A stretch of 64,000 nucleotides of DNA from Xenopus tropicalis (taxonomy: Eukaryota; Chordata; Amphibia; Anura; Pipidae). Shown in pieces: positions 10,004-20,981 of the stretch. Every line of letters starts with the position of its first letter. Position 1 is the stretch's first letter. Where the stretch lies: the NCBI RefSeq assembly GCF_000004195.4, contig NC_030678.2:151753547-151817546 (forward strand). The letters are read 5' to 3'. The notes under the pieces are model-generated. The model saw only the letters and a program-made list of their open reading frames with translations. It did no database searches and was not told the origin of the DNA. Position numbers and translations under genes: made by a program.

Positions 10004-10164
10004 GTTCTAAATGAAAGCTTTTCACTTTAAAGGAGAATTTAGGGTGTGTTAAGACTTGGGGGGTGTTAAAACGTTATGCACCCCACCAGTGATTATCCCT
10101 TTCGTTCCTCTAAGGTGTTACCGACCCTTCAAGGGACAATACCATAAGCCCTACTACCCTAAAG

Positions 10165-10645
10165 CATACCTCCCAACATTTCATTAAGAGAAAGATGGAC
10201 AAAAATATATGACGCTGGTAGTACGGCAAAAATGTTTTGGCCACGCCTGCTTTGGGACCATGCCCCCACATGCCACACCCACTTTACATGCCCCAGATGT
10301 GCCAGTATAATCACTAAATAAAAAGAATAAAGGACATATTAACTTCAAAGTTGCCAGTATGACTACATTAAATTGATAAAGGGCATATTAAGCCCAGACA
10401 TACCAGTAAAATTAATAAATGAAACTGATAAAGGGCATATCAACTCACAAACCTGTGAGCTTGAGGTAGCAGGGGAGATATTCAAGAGTTAAAGGGGTGG
10501 GCTTTTTTTCCAGAGCAGAGCAGGCACAGCAATCAATCAAATGGCAATGCTGAGAAGCGGGACATCTAACAATAAATCCGGGACAGCGGGAAGTGCCATA
10601 AATATCGGGACTGTCCCGCTGAAAGCAGGACGGTTGGGAGGTATG
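10165..10645. mobile_element. hAT-type MITE with intact 8-bp target duplication
   Basis: Ends CATACCTCCCAAC and GTTGGGAGGTATG are complementary. The direct repeat CCCTAAAG flanks both sides (10157-10164 and 10646-10653). The 481-bp body is non-coding. The 8-bp duplication and the terminal inverted repeats support hAT-type transposition. Confidence 0.88.
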
Positions 10646-10653
10646 CCCTAAAG

Positions 10654-12403
10654 TCCCTAGGTACCACTACTTCTACTTGGTGGAGAATGGAACTGCTCTT
10701 CCTCACTAGCCCTGGCTATCTTACACTTGTAAAGTGTACTAAGGGTCAGTGATGCCACAGTGTGAAAGTGTGACATCACATGGGTAAGAAATGGGCAGAT
10801 CAAGGCAGGGGCATGGGAGCTGCTAGTGGTTTAGGCAGGAACAGGACTTAAAAGGCTGTTTTGGGTATCAAAGCAGTTCATTTTTTAAATCAACCAACAA
10901 GTATATTTGAAAATCTGTAATACAAGCCCTAGCCCTAGCTAGTTATTTACTTGCTAGGCTGCTAAAATACAGGCGGCAACCCTAGCCAGAATTAGAACTC
11001 AATGGTCCTAAACATGGCATAAATGATGGGGTCCCTATCTGATGGAGGAAGAAATAGAACTCATCAATGTAATAGCTACAATCCTTCAATTGTTAAAAAA
11101 GTAAAGGACCATTGAGTATCTGGTACACTGGGGCAGACACTTGTTGTGAGATTAAGCTTTTAAATGCCTGAAAAAAGTCGTGAATCTGTTTGTTCCAACT
11201 ATTAAGTGTGCCAAGGGATTACCTTTCTGTTCAATAAACTGTTGTTTCATTGTAAGGAACCACTACCACTTCTTATTTTCACCGTTAGAGCATCTAAATT
11301 GCAGCTCAACTACATCATTCTTCCTTCAAGACTTCTACCTAGAGCTCAGCAAACAGTTAGGGTTGCAATATAACAATGCAACAACTGTCCTGCAGCTGTG
11401 TAAAGAAAAGATTTCATATGAAACTCTTCTACCTGCTATAGTAATAACTGTAGTTTATTGAGTGACATGCAGAGAAATAATTATTGGGCATGAAATCATT
11501 AAATGCTTCTGGCTGTTTGGTCAGTTGTAAATCAGAGAAATTTCCAAAACAAACAAAAAGCTTCCAGGACAAGACAGACATAAAGGGGACAATCCATGCA
11601 ACTTGCTTTGGAAGGGCTTGTGTTACTGGTTGTATTTTTTCCCATCCAACCATTTTGCCAATTTGTGTCCAAATATTATAATACAGTACTAAGAAAAAAT
11701 AAATAAAAAATCAGATAAACTTACCAAAGGCAGCCCCTGAGGAAACACAAATTTAGCTTGCATCATTCATGACCTTATCTGCATATTCTCTTATTTTGAA
11801 TTTGCTGCCACTAGCAAACGTCTCTGTTACTTTCCCACCGGGCACTACTAGCAAGTGCCAAATGAGTCCCTATCAACAAATGTTAAAATTAAAATTATAA
11901 ACGCAGTGCAAAAAAAAAAATACTGGTAAATAATCCTAATGGTATTTATGCCATTTATGCCAAACGTATTTGGTGTTCATGAGATTCAGATTCCAAATGG
12001 TGTATGTTTTTGTACTGTATATGCCCACATAAGAGATAACAATTGTAGATGAAGACTGCACACAAACAGTACTACATGGGAAACTAAATAGTAAGTATAG
12101 CTATTGTCATCACTGCTCTTTGGAGAAGTGGTCCTGCAGATGACACGTTTGCAAGTGCCGATTAGCAAATTAAACAAAGAAAGTGCTCATATGGCTCTCT
12201 GGTTCATGCCTCTAGGTAAATATCTTACCTGTCTCGTACCTTCATCCAGTATGATATTAGTACAGGTTTAAAAATTACTTATTATCAGTAACACCTTTAA
12301 AGTGTTAGATATCTAGGAGATGAAATAAACATCATGCTAAATGATTACTAGAGGAGGAAGTGTCCCTCTGTAAATTCAGATGAAAAAAGGCACCTTCTAG
12401 GCC
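10654..12403. other. Unassigned intergenic sequence
   Basis: Open frames at 11180-11461, 11484-11681 and 11986-12177 have no recognisable domains and ordinary AT-rich composition. No gene called. Confidence 0.3.
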
Positions 12404-12602
12404 AGTGCTGCCCAACTGTTTCCAGATAGTGGGCCAGCAATATACTATTGCACATGTTTGGGGAGGGGGGTGCAGCTTATAACATAATGATGATGTCACC
12501 CATAGTGGTCAGTAGAGCTCTCAAGCAGTGACATAAAAATCTCCTGGAAGGCCACATCTGGCCCATGGGCCTCTCTTTAGACAGCTTTGCCCAACAGGTC
12601 TT
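12404..12602. repeat. hAT-like MITE remnant
   Basis: Starts CAGTGCTGCCCAACTG and closes with acagctttgcccaac, resembling the ends of the complete element at 33442-34436. Diverged, with no target duplication found. Confidence 0.5.
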
Positions 12603-12989
12603 AGTATAAGAGGTTTTACTCAAACATTAAGACTCTATACGCAAATCCAACACAATCAGGCTTCTCTGTCTAACCAGTTTCTCCATTGGCCTAGCTCCCC
12701 TTGGCCTGATGTTTCTAATTCAGCTCCCTACATAGTGCACTTCAGACTTCCTCTCTGATCATCGTCCAGGCTTCTTTGTTGGACCCCAGAAGAAACTGCA
12801 GGCAATTGTGGGGAATTATTAGGCATCAATAGAATACACAAGCATTTATAATTAGGGAAGGTCTGCTTTTATCCATCCTTTTATTTTGCCAGATCCTGGA
12901 TAATATTATGGCCTATTGGTATTTGTAAATATTCATTACTGTTGTGTATATAAATAGGGACATTTATTAACATTCATATTTAATTTTTT

Positions 12990-13530
12990 TCATGATTCAT
13001 GTTTTTTTTTGCTCTAAAACGCTTTTTTAGTGTAAAAAAAAAATAACAACATTTTTGCTGTTTATTATATGTCAAAACCGAAAAAAAAAATGCAATTTTA
13101 AAAATATGCCATCTAAAAAAGCTGTCAAGGTCAATGGGAAGTTGTCCTATGCAAATTCTAACAATCTTTATTTAATCTGTGGTTTTAGAGGTTTTCAGTT
13201 TTTTCTCTATTTGTAAGTCTGTAAAGATTCGTAGGAAAACATAAAAACCATTCATATTTAATTTTTTTCATGATTCATGTTTTTTTTTTTGCTCTGAAAC
13301 GCTTTTTTAGTGTCAAAACACATAATAAAATTATGAAGGAACACACATAAAATTATGTAGGAAAACATAAAAACCACAAAAATTTGTGGTTTTCTGGTTC
13401 TTTTCCTTCCCATTTTTATTTCATTTGTGCTTTTTCAATTCTAATCTTTTCATAAATGACTAGAAATTTGAGGTTTTCATGGAAATTAGTTTATTCTTGG
13501 TTTCAAAAAAACTCTAAAACAACTAAAATC
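12990..13530. repeat. AT-rich palindromic repeat fragments
   Basis: Two direct copies of 'attcatatttaatttttttc atgattcatg' begin near 12972 and 13251. Phrases such as aagctgtcaaggtcaatggga and gtggttttagaggttttc recur at 27930-28180 and 43430-43640, so this is a dispersed MITE family. Ends not resolved. Confidence 0.5.
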
Positions 13531-13654
13531 AGAATGGTGATAAATCTGCCCCTAAATTTCCTCATTGTCAATATTTATCATTATTTTTCCTTTTAGAAAG
13601 ATTACTTATAAATCTCAATGTTGATGCAAATCCTGTTAAAACCCTCCCATAAGG

Positions 13655-13850
13655 ATTTTAAGCTCTACAGGGCAGGGACCTCCATCCTCTTGTGTCTTTG
13701 ACCCTTAACTTATTGCAACTTTTTATTGTATTTTTTTCTGCTTATTGTAATACTTTGTATTTATCTATTTTAATACCCCTGCTTATATTAATGTATTTTA
13801 CTGTACAGCGCTGCGTACATAAGTAGCGCTTTATAAATAAAGTTATACAT
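13655..13850 (+). repeat. L2/CR1-like LINE 3' tail (or derived SINE)
   Basis: Contains 'aagctctacagggcaggga' and ends with 'tgtacagcgctgcgtacataa' followed by the signature gcgctttataaataaag. The same tail is at 16785-16975 (reverse) and 26838-27397. No coding remnant. Confidence 0.7.
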
Positions 13851-14459
13851 GCATACATTATATCTCATTTGAGTATCTGCCAGTCATTATATACCCTGCC
13901 AAGGTCATTGAGATACAAACCTTGGTAGAACCCAGACTCAGGAAGCATTGTGGGGGAAGATCCTTCATTTACTTTTATATCAAGTTTTACTTGAAGTGCC
14001 AAATTAAACCCTAGTGCTTTGTCATATGGCAGGGCTTATGTCAATGCTTTTGGGCATAACATAATTATCAGATACAGTCTGCTGTTTTAAGCCCAGTAAA
14101 TCAAAATGCTGCCCATGGGAAAGGATAAACGATAACTCAATTATTTTCACTTTTGGTATAAAACTATTTGCTTTGAAAGATGAAAGACGTTACCTACAGA
14201 AATAAATGCAAATGAGTATTTGTTAACATGTAAACCCCCAGAGGTTTTGGTGTAAGAATATATTTCATTGTTCGGCTAAAGGCTTTGATTGATATGCTCT
14301 AGTTTTGTAGCTCTAGGGGTACTAAATGCTAAACGTGGAGAGTTGTTTTATCTGTTACAACAGGGATTTTTTTCCTATTGGGTCAGGACCCTAAAATGGC
14401 TCCCCATGCTATTTAGGGTGGGTCTACATGATCCTTTTAAATACAGTTAATTTTTTTTC
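13851..14459. other. Unassigned intergenic sequence
   Basis: No gene, RNA or clear repeat recognised. Confidence 0.3.
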
Positions 14460-14525
14460 TTAAATGGATTCTGTCATGATGCTGTAGTTTTTATTGACTA
14501 AATTACCCTGCGTACATTGCATATA

Positions 14526-15475
14526 CAGGTATAGGACCCATTATCCAGAATGCTCGGGACCAAGGGTATTCCGGATAAGGGGTATTTCCGTAATTTGGAT
14601 CTCAATACTTTAAGGGCACATTTACTTACTCACGAACGGGCCGAATGCGTCCGATTGCGTTTTTTTCGTAATGATCGGTATTTGGCGATTTTTCGGAAAA
14701 TTATCTCGACTTTTTCGTTGCCATTCCGAATGTTGCGCAAAATCTGGCGATTTTTTCGTAGCGTTAAAACTTGCGCGAAAAGTCGCGCCTTTTTCGTAGC
14801 CATTCCGAAAGTTGCGCAAAATGTTGCGATTTTTTCGTAGCGTTCGGATTCATTCAAGCTTCAGTATGGTGACTTTTCTTGGGCCAGGTTGGAGCTGCAG
14901 GGTGCCATTGAGTCCTATGGGAGACTTTCCTTGGGCCAGGTTGGAGCTGCAGGGTGCCATTGAGTCCTATGGGAGGCTTCCAAAATCATGCTAAGTCTGA
15001 AAGTTTCGCCCGCCGCTTACGAGCGCTCAATACGAAAAAGTCGCAACAAGATACGAGCGAATCGTAATGGCTACGAAAAAGTCGCGTTTTTCGCGCAAAT
15101 CGTATTGGTAACAAAAAAGTCGCGACAATTTCCGAAAAGTCGTAAAGGCGCCGAAAAAGTCGCAAAATGTTCGTTTTCCAATCGGAATTTTTCCAATTCG
15201 GATTCGAATGCGTGTCTTAGTAAATCAGCCCCTAAGTCTACTAAAAAATCAATAAAACATTAATTAAACCCAATAGGATTGTTTTGCATCCAATAAGGAT
15301 TATTTATATCTTAGTTGGGATTAATTACAAGGTACTGTTTTATTTCTACATAGAAAAAGGAAATCAGTTTTAAAATTCTGAATTATTTGATTAAAATGGA
15401 GTCTATGGGAGACGGGCTTTCCATAATTCGGAGCTTTCTGGATAACGGGTTTCCAGATAAGGGGTCCCATACCTG
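14526..15475 (+). repeat. CAGGTAT/TA MITE, middle of the nest
   Basis: Ends CAGGTATAGGACCC and GGGGTCCCATACCTG are complementary and flanked by TA on both sides. The body matches 26938-27265 except that it is split at 14614-15242 by another MITE. Confidence 0.85.
14614..15242. repeat. Harbinger-like palindromic MITE, innermost of the nest
   Basis: Starts GGGCACATTTACTTACTCACG, ends agtaaatcagcccc, and is flanked by a TAA 3-bp duplication (14611-14613 and 15243-15245). The arms are long inverted repeats rich in 'cgatttttcgtagc' blocks. A direct duplication of a ~54-bp unit beginning cttgggccaggttggagct sits at the centre (about 14878-14976). Confidence 0.8.
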
Positions 15476-16056
15476 TAATTCACTTTACCATTTAAAATTT
15501 TATTCTTGAATCAATACATTTATTTTTTTTTAGCTGTAATATTGGTGTGTGGATCGCCATCTCAGGTCATTGTGCCTGATCCTGTGCTTTCAAAAAGTGC
15601 CAGCACTGCACAATAGAACTGCTTTCAGATAAGCTATTGTTTCTCCTAGTCAATGTAACTAGAGGAGTCATAGCAAGATTTGGGTGCTTTACTATTGTGT
15701 GCTATTCTCATATCTACCACTAGGTAAGGTATGGGAGCAGTGCAGGTGTCAGGGTGCTGTCATCTTATCTCCCCATTTTTCTGCTAATCGGCTGCTGGGG
15801 GTAAAGGGAAAAGAAGGGACATCATTCCAACTTGCAGCAGTAAAGAGAGACTGATGTTTATCAGAGCATAAGTCTCATGGCTGAGGGCACCTGGGAAACA
15901 TACAACATGTCTAGCCTCATTTTACATTTCAAAATTAAATATAAAAAAATGTGTTTGCTCTTTTAAAAAAATGGATTTCAGTGCAAGGTTCTGCTGGAGG
16001 AGCGCTATTAACTGATATATTTTATAACAAAAACACATTTTGACAGAATCCCTGTA

Positions 16057-16784
16057 ACAGCCAATAGGATTAAAATGCAACACTCATCATTTCTAGGTAA
16101 GGAGTCTGTCTCTATTATGTCATTTTAAGCACAGATGGCTCAGGGGATTCTTGGGGGAAATGCCACCTGGGGGGTTTTGATGCCTCTTTTTTCTTGAAAA
16201 CAGTAGCAGTGATCAAAATAGCCAGTGTGGCTCAGCCCTTAGGCTGGTGACAATGCACAACAAAGACAGAAAAAACCTCTGGCAGATTAAAGAGTTTTTG
16301 TCAGTCCCTTTCTCTGAGACTGAAGCTCAGAGAATTAGAATCCACCTAGAAGAGGGAGCAAGCTGTCAGTTTAGGCAATAATATTATATACGTTAGCAGA
16401 AGAATACTTACATGGTGTATGTGTGAAAGTCACTGACAACGTTTACTTCACTTACATGTTTAATGGTAAAGACAAAGCAACATTCAATTTAATGGTAAAA
16501 TAACTGTAAAAGATTTGTTTTAGCGTTTCAGCACCCAGATCTGTCTCTGTCCCTACAGAATCTATTTGCTAAATACACTTTAGTGGGAAATGTGATGGAT
16601 GTCTCTGCTATGAGAACAAAATTATTAGACTTATAGCAAACAAGCTGGTTTGATTTAGTATTCCTATTTACTTTGAATTACAATAAGAACAATAGAGTGC
16701 CTGGTCCCTTACGAGCGGCACTATTACAAAGTAACTATAGTCTAATGTTTTGGTCCTTGGTTATTCCTGCAAATGTATGTATGT
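16057..16784. other. Unassigned intergenic sequence
   Basis: No gene or clear repeat; ordinary AT-rich sequence. Confidence 0.3.
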
Positions 16785-16975
16785 ATATATGTATAACTTT
16801 ATTTATAAAGTGCCACAAGGGTACGCAGCGCTGTATAATCTTACAACATACAAAATTACACACAGGGAGGACAAGTGTTATAATAAATACAATATACAGA
16901 GATTAAGTGCCATGGGGTATGAGACACAGTAGGAAAGAGGTCCCTGCCCCGTAGAGTTTACAATCTAAGTGCTGT
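16785..16975 (-). repeat. L2/CR1-like LINE 3' tail, reverse orientation
   Basis: Reads actttatttataaagtgcca ... gcagcgctgta ... ggtccctgccccgtagagtt, the complement of the tail at 26838-27397. The short ORFs at 16673-16932 are artefacts of this repeat. Confidence 0.75.
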
Positions 16976-17221
16976 TTTATTTGGATGTATTCAGTAGGTA
17001 GCTTTATGGCAGGAAGCATTAGCAGGGGTATTTCTATATTTCTCAGTATTAGTGGTGCCCATGGCCCAATGTGCTGCAGTTATTGAAAATTCACTGTTCT
17101 CTACTGTAGAAACCACTAGTCCTCTCTAGTATTAGGCTCAATGACTTCTGCCCCAGCACAAGGCCCACACCAGCTATCCAAGATACAACACCCAGAACTG
17201 AGCCCTACATCCCCCTTTTAT

Positions 17222-17425
17222 ACTCACCTCTGTGAGTTTCAGATGTCACCTTTCTGAAAAGTTACATAGTGCCATTGTGATTGGATTAGTGGAAGAGTAT
17301 ATATGCTGAGGACTTCCCATACCAGTCAGTTGAACTGAAGAAGCTGCTCGGATGAGTAGTGAAACGTCTTCAATGATTACTTAACAAGTCCAGTTGCTTT
17401 AAATTTATTTATACTAGATACCCTT
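17222..17425 (+). repeat. Retroelement-like repeat with a GAAAC hairpin motif
   Basis: The segment gaactgaagaagctgctcgg, then atgagtagtgaaacgtcttc, is a phrase dispersed in fish and frog genomes. A short stem is followed by GAAAC. Resemblance to the hammerhead-like motifs of Penelope-type elements is suggestive only. Confidence 0.4.
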
Positions 17426-18494
17426 TTATACTCCTTTTCCCAGCAGAATGGCATCATGTTTTCTTGTGTAGACAGTATTTTGCCCATTGCTCCTTTCTGC
17501 CTTCTTCCTCACAATGTCCACTTTCTTTCTCTTCGTCCTACTATCTGTCTCCCTATCTCCTCACATCATAATCCCTCTCCTCGCATCATAATCTTCCCCA
17601 GATGTTTTGTTTCTTGTCCCAGTGCCTCCTTCTATCACTTTATATGTGCCCTTTCTTTATATAAAAACTCATATAATTTCCTCTAAAGTGACCACCTTTT
17701 CAGCCCCTGCGGCTATGTATTGCTATGTATTGCTCACTTTTCTCTGAGATCCTGAGCGACTGCCTTTTTTACCCCTGTGTCTATTTATTGCTCACTTTGA
17801 GATCAGGATCATTATTGAGAGTGATATAGACTTACTCTGGATGTTACGCTGACTTGAATTCTGTTATGCTGACTTGGTTTGAAAAATTTGATCATAGTGA
17901 AATGTCACAGTCTTTATAAAATGGTAACCTAATATTTATACAGTTTGGTAAAAGGCACACTAACTCCCATTACTAGAGTTTTATTAGTTGTCTCTGCCAA
18001 AATCAAATATAAAACCCCTCAGGAAATTTTATTCTCTGGGGGTTTTTTTTCAAGCACAACAATTTACTAATACAGGTCAAGAGTCTTGTTTTCACCTAAT
18101 TGTGTTCGCTGCTGAGATATTCACTGCAATTCTTATGAAATATTGATTCGTAAACTTGTAAAATATGTTTTTGAGAGTTGAAAAAAAACAGTTTTGGATT
18201 ACAGGGGCAGATTTATCATAATGTTAAAATAGAGTTCACCTAAGAAAAATTCACCCACTTTCTATTCATTCTTTTAGGAGAGTATTTATAAATGGGTGAA
18301 AAATCTAAATCTAAAAATCCCATAAAAATAATAATAGAAAATGGGTGAATTTTTTTGGTGTTGAGCTCTAATCTCACATTTTAATACATCTGTCTCTAAT
18401 TGGGGTATACGTTTTGGAATACTGAATCAATGTGAAACATCTTTTTATATATTTATTAATTCTTGAAATAATTTCATGTTTTATTCTACAGCAC
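17426..18494. other. Unassigned intergenic sequence
   Basis: The ORF at 17456-17686 (Cys/Pro/Leu-rich) has no recognisable family and lies in low-complexity CT-rich DNA. The stretch 18205-18375 (ggggcagatttatcataatg ... aaatgggtgaatt) is a Harbinger-like MITE fragment. Confidence 0.35.
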
Positions 18495-18880
18495 TTCACT
18501 TTAGAATTTATACCGTAACCTTGTTGATAGGGTCCGAGTTACCATAGCAACCAGACAGTGATTTACAGAACAGACTCAATAATGAATAGGAGCAGGACTG
18601 AACAGAACGCTGTCTAATAAATACTAATAACAATAAGAAATGTAACTTTATAATAAATCAGCTTGCCAGCCATCAGGTGCCTCTAACCCGCAGCAGCCAG
18701 ACAGCATTTTTACATTTCAGCCTGGAGAGAAACAGAACAGAATGGCAAATAGAAAACGGAGAGCAGAATACCATGAGAATACCAACCGTGATCAATTATT
18801 TGTAACTTTCTCCTGTAATACAGGGAATGCACCTGTGCCCTTTCATAGCGGTGTCTCAAAGAAAATGCAGAAAATATAAT
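18495..18880. repeat. Dispersed repeat carrying a perfect X-box palindrome
   Basis: Similar in layout to 1966-2349 (gcaacc, 'cagacagcattttt', 'ggcaaatagaaa' phrases). GTTACCATAGCAAC at 18538-18551 fits the RFX X-box consensus exactly. Borders approximate. Confidence 0.4.
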
Positions 18881-19639
18881 TTTAATTAAAATTTGAACCT
18901 ACAGAATGGATCCACCAAATCCGGCCAAACTTTAATGTCTGTATCTCAATTAAAATTAAGAATTTGGAATAAAACGAGTTTGAATGTTAATGCCTCTGGT
19001 TACGGCGGTCTGAGAGACAAAACATCATCTAAATGCAAATGACGGTGTCAGTATATTACCTATACGGGAATAAAGGGGCTAAGTGCAGGGAGGCTGCTTG
19101 CCATTCAATAATAGTTGCTTCAGGACAAAATGATACATTTTTGCGCATTTTATTAAAATAGGTAGAATATACTTTTTTTTTTTAGAAAATGATTTGTATT
19201 GGGGTATCCTGATTTCTAGTTAGTAGGCCCATTAAAGCTTTCTTTGCCAGGGTTTTGACCTGGCACTATGGCCAACATGAGGAATTCAGGGTGTCTTTTT
19301 TATTGAATTTTCTCCATACAACATAAAAATGAAGACTTCAATGGTTTTCAAGAAGAAATTACAACAGATAACGGACACTTATGCTATATGTAATTAAATG
19401 CTCTAAGTCGGGGTAGTTTGAGGCATAAATGAGTTGCAGGCAGTTTCCTCCATCTACTACTGTGTCTGGGTTCTGCTCTGCTGAACTCATCGCCGCGTCG
19501 CCACGTAACATGGAGATGTCACTGCGTTCCATGCGTCGCGGTGTCGCACTGGGCAGAGCAGAATGCTGACACAGGAGTAGACCGGCCCCCCAACAATCTG
19601 AGGGACCGTGAACCGGCCCCCTGTTTGAGGACCCCTGCT
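18881..19639. other. Unassigned intergenic sequence
   Basis: The minus-strand ORF at 19359-19676 looks accidental. The GC-rich 19490-19630 portion (tcgccgcgtcgccacg ... gaccggccccc) may be a degraded DNA-transposon piece. Confidence 0.3.
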
Positions 19640-19765
19640 CTAAGTTTTCCCAGGGACAGTAACCTATAGCAATCAATAAGATGCTTGCTTTTAAACTGGA
19701 AATGCTAACTGCTGATTTGTTGCTATGGGTTACTGCACCTGGGCAAGCTTAGTTCCTTTATTACA
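19640..19765. repeat. Palindromic MITE with CCATAGCAAC-type arms
   Basis: The left arm ctaagttttcccagggacag and right arm gttactgcacctgggcaagc, followed by ttag, are inverted partners, with 'aacctatagcaa' facing 'ttgctatgggtt'. Better-preserved copy at 45986-46092; part-copy at 20330-20430. Confidence 0.65.
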
Positions 19766-20023
19766 AAACTCCAAAAGCCTTATTGACGACGATTTAAGTG
19801 CAGTTTTTGGACACACGTTTCTTTCCCACAATGAAGCATTTTCTCCCAGAATTCGAGCAGCATCGCAGCCAAAAACCAAGTGACTCCCACAACAGATGTG
19901 TTGAAATAAAGGTATTTATGTGCACATTTTAATGGAGTCGGGATGGGGTCACGCCAATCCCTGCCAACTCTCCAATTCACAAGCGGGAAAATATAATGAA
20001 GGTGCTGAGCTAATCACCTATAG

Positions 20024-20329
20024 CAGTGATCCCCAACCAGTGGCTCGTGAGCAACATGCTGCTCCCCAACCCATTGGATGTTGCTCCCAGTGGCCACAAA
20101 GCAGATGCTGAATTTTCAATTCCTGGCATGGAGGCAAGTTTTGGTTGCATCAAAACCATCTGTACTGCCAAACAGAGCCTCCTGTAGGCTGCCAGTCCAT
20201 ATAGGGGCCACCAATAGCTAAACACAACCCATATTTGGCACCCCAGGAACATTTTTCATGTTTGTGTTGCTCTCCAACTCTTTTCACATTTGAATGTGGC
20301 TCACAGGTGAAAAAGTTTGTGGACCCCTG
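20024..20329 (+). mobile_element. hAT-type MITE (CAGTGATCCCCAACC family) with 8-bp target duplication
   Basis: 306 bp, starting CAGTGATCCCCAACCAGTGG and ending tgtggacccctg. The exact direct repeat ACCTATAG flanks it (20016-20023 and 20330-20337). Same family as 50607-50892 and 52538-52787. Non-coding. Confidence 0.93.
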
Positions 20330-20437
20330 ACCTATAGCAACCAATCAGCAGTAAGCATTTACTGGTCACCTGTTTAAGATCAAATATCTTATTTGTTGCT
20401 ATTGGTTACTGCACCTGGGCAAACTTAGTGCCTCTTA

Positions 20438-20650
20438 TTGGGGGGATGTGTAAATAACGATATGATGAATGTGGCAATACAATTCCTTAGAGCGTTACGC
20501 ACCATTGCAGACAAAATGAATGACCTAGTCAGCAGTTTGTTTTCAAAGCATGAAATGTCTGAGACGCTGCTAGAGGTACTGATGGTTGATCCAAATTTTG
20601 ACAAGAATAAGCTGTTAAAACTAGTTGAAAAAGATATAATTACCAAGTAA
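20438..20650 (+). CDS. Unidentified 70-aa open frame, likely a fragment
   Basis: The frame encodes a Leu/Lys-rich, probably helical peptide (IQFLRALRTIADKMNDLV ... DPNFDKNKLLKLVEKD) ending in TAA. Its amino-acid makeup looks more protein-like than neighbouring random frames: balanced, no low complexity, regular hydrophobic spacing. I recognise no family. It lies between repeats and just upstream of the DIRS element, so it may be a piece of another transposon's ORF or a processed host sequence. There is no promoter or splice evidence. It could equally be chance. Confidence 0.2.
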   Translation: MGGCVNNDMMNVAIQFLRALRTIADKMNDLVSSLFSKHEMSETLLEVLMVDPNFDKNKLLKLVEKDIITK

Positions 20651-20981
20651 TCTTGATGTGCTTAAGTACTGGAGTTATACAGCTACAGAAAAAGCTCAGC
20701 TGTTACTTTCTGGAGCACTAAAACATTATTTTGCCTAGTCCAGTAAGCCACGGATAGCAGCTCAGCTTGGAGGAGGGGCTGCATGACCCAGGCCCATCCC
20801 ATGCCGGAGCCCCATAGGTGGGTTAAGTGAGAGGGAAGGGGTAACCAGGGGGGGAGGAGTAGGTGGCCATCTTTAGAGTGAGGCAGGGTGTGCTTGCAAC
20901 CATTTTGTGGATGCAAGTAGGAAAGTAAGGTTCAGGAGCAGAGACATCCAGTAAACAGGCTACAGGAGCAACCAGAGCACC

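Larger units (their letters stand above)
14460..16056 (+). repeat. TTAA-type MITE (outermost of three nested elements)
   Basis: It opens TTAAATGGATTCTGTCATG and closes near gacagaatccctgtaa. Its interior matches 40660-41000 (ctgtaatattggtgtgt ... cgccatctcag ... gtaact.gaggagtc). The body is split at 14526-15475 by the CAGGTAT element. The right boundary is approximate. Confidence 0.7.

Noticed and set aside
13820..13860. A tRNA-like or polyadenylation module at gcgctttataaataaag
   Set aside because: It is the shared tail of L2/CR1-like repeats, seen several times in the window, not a gene-specific signal.
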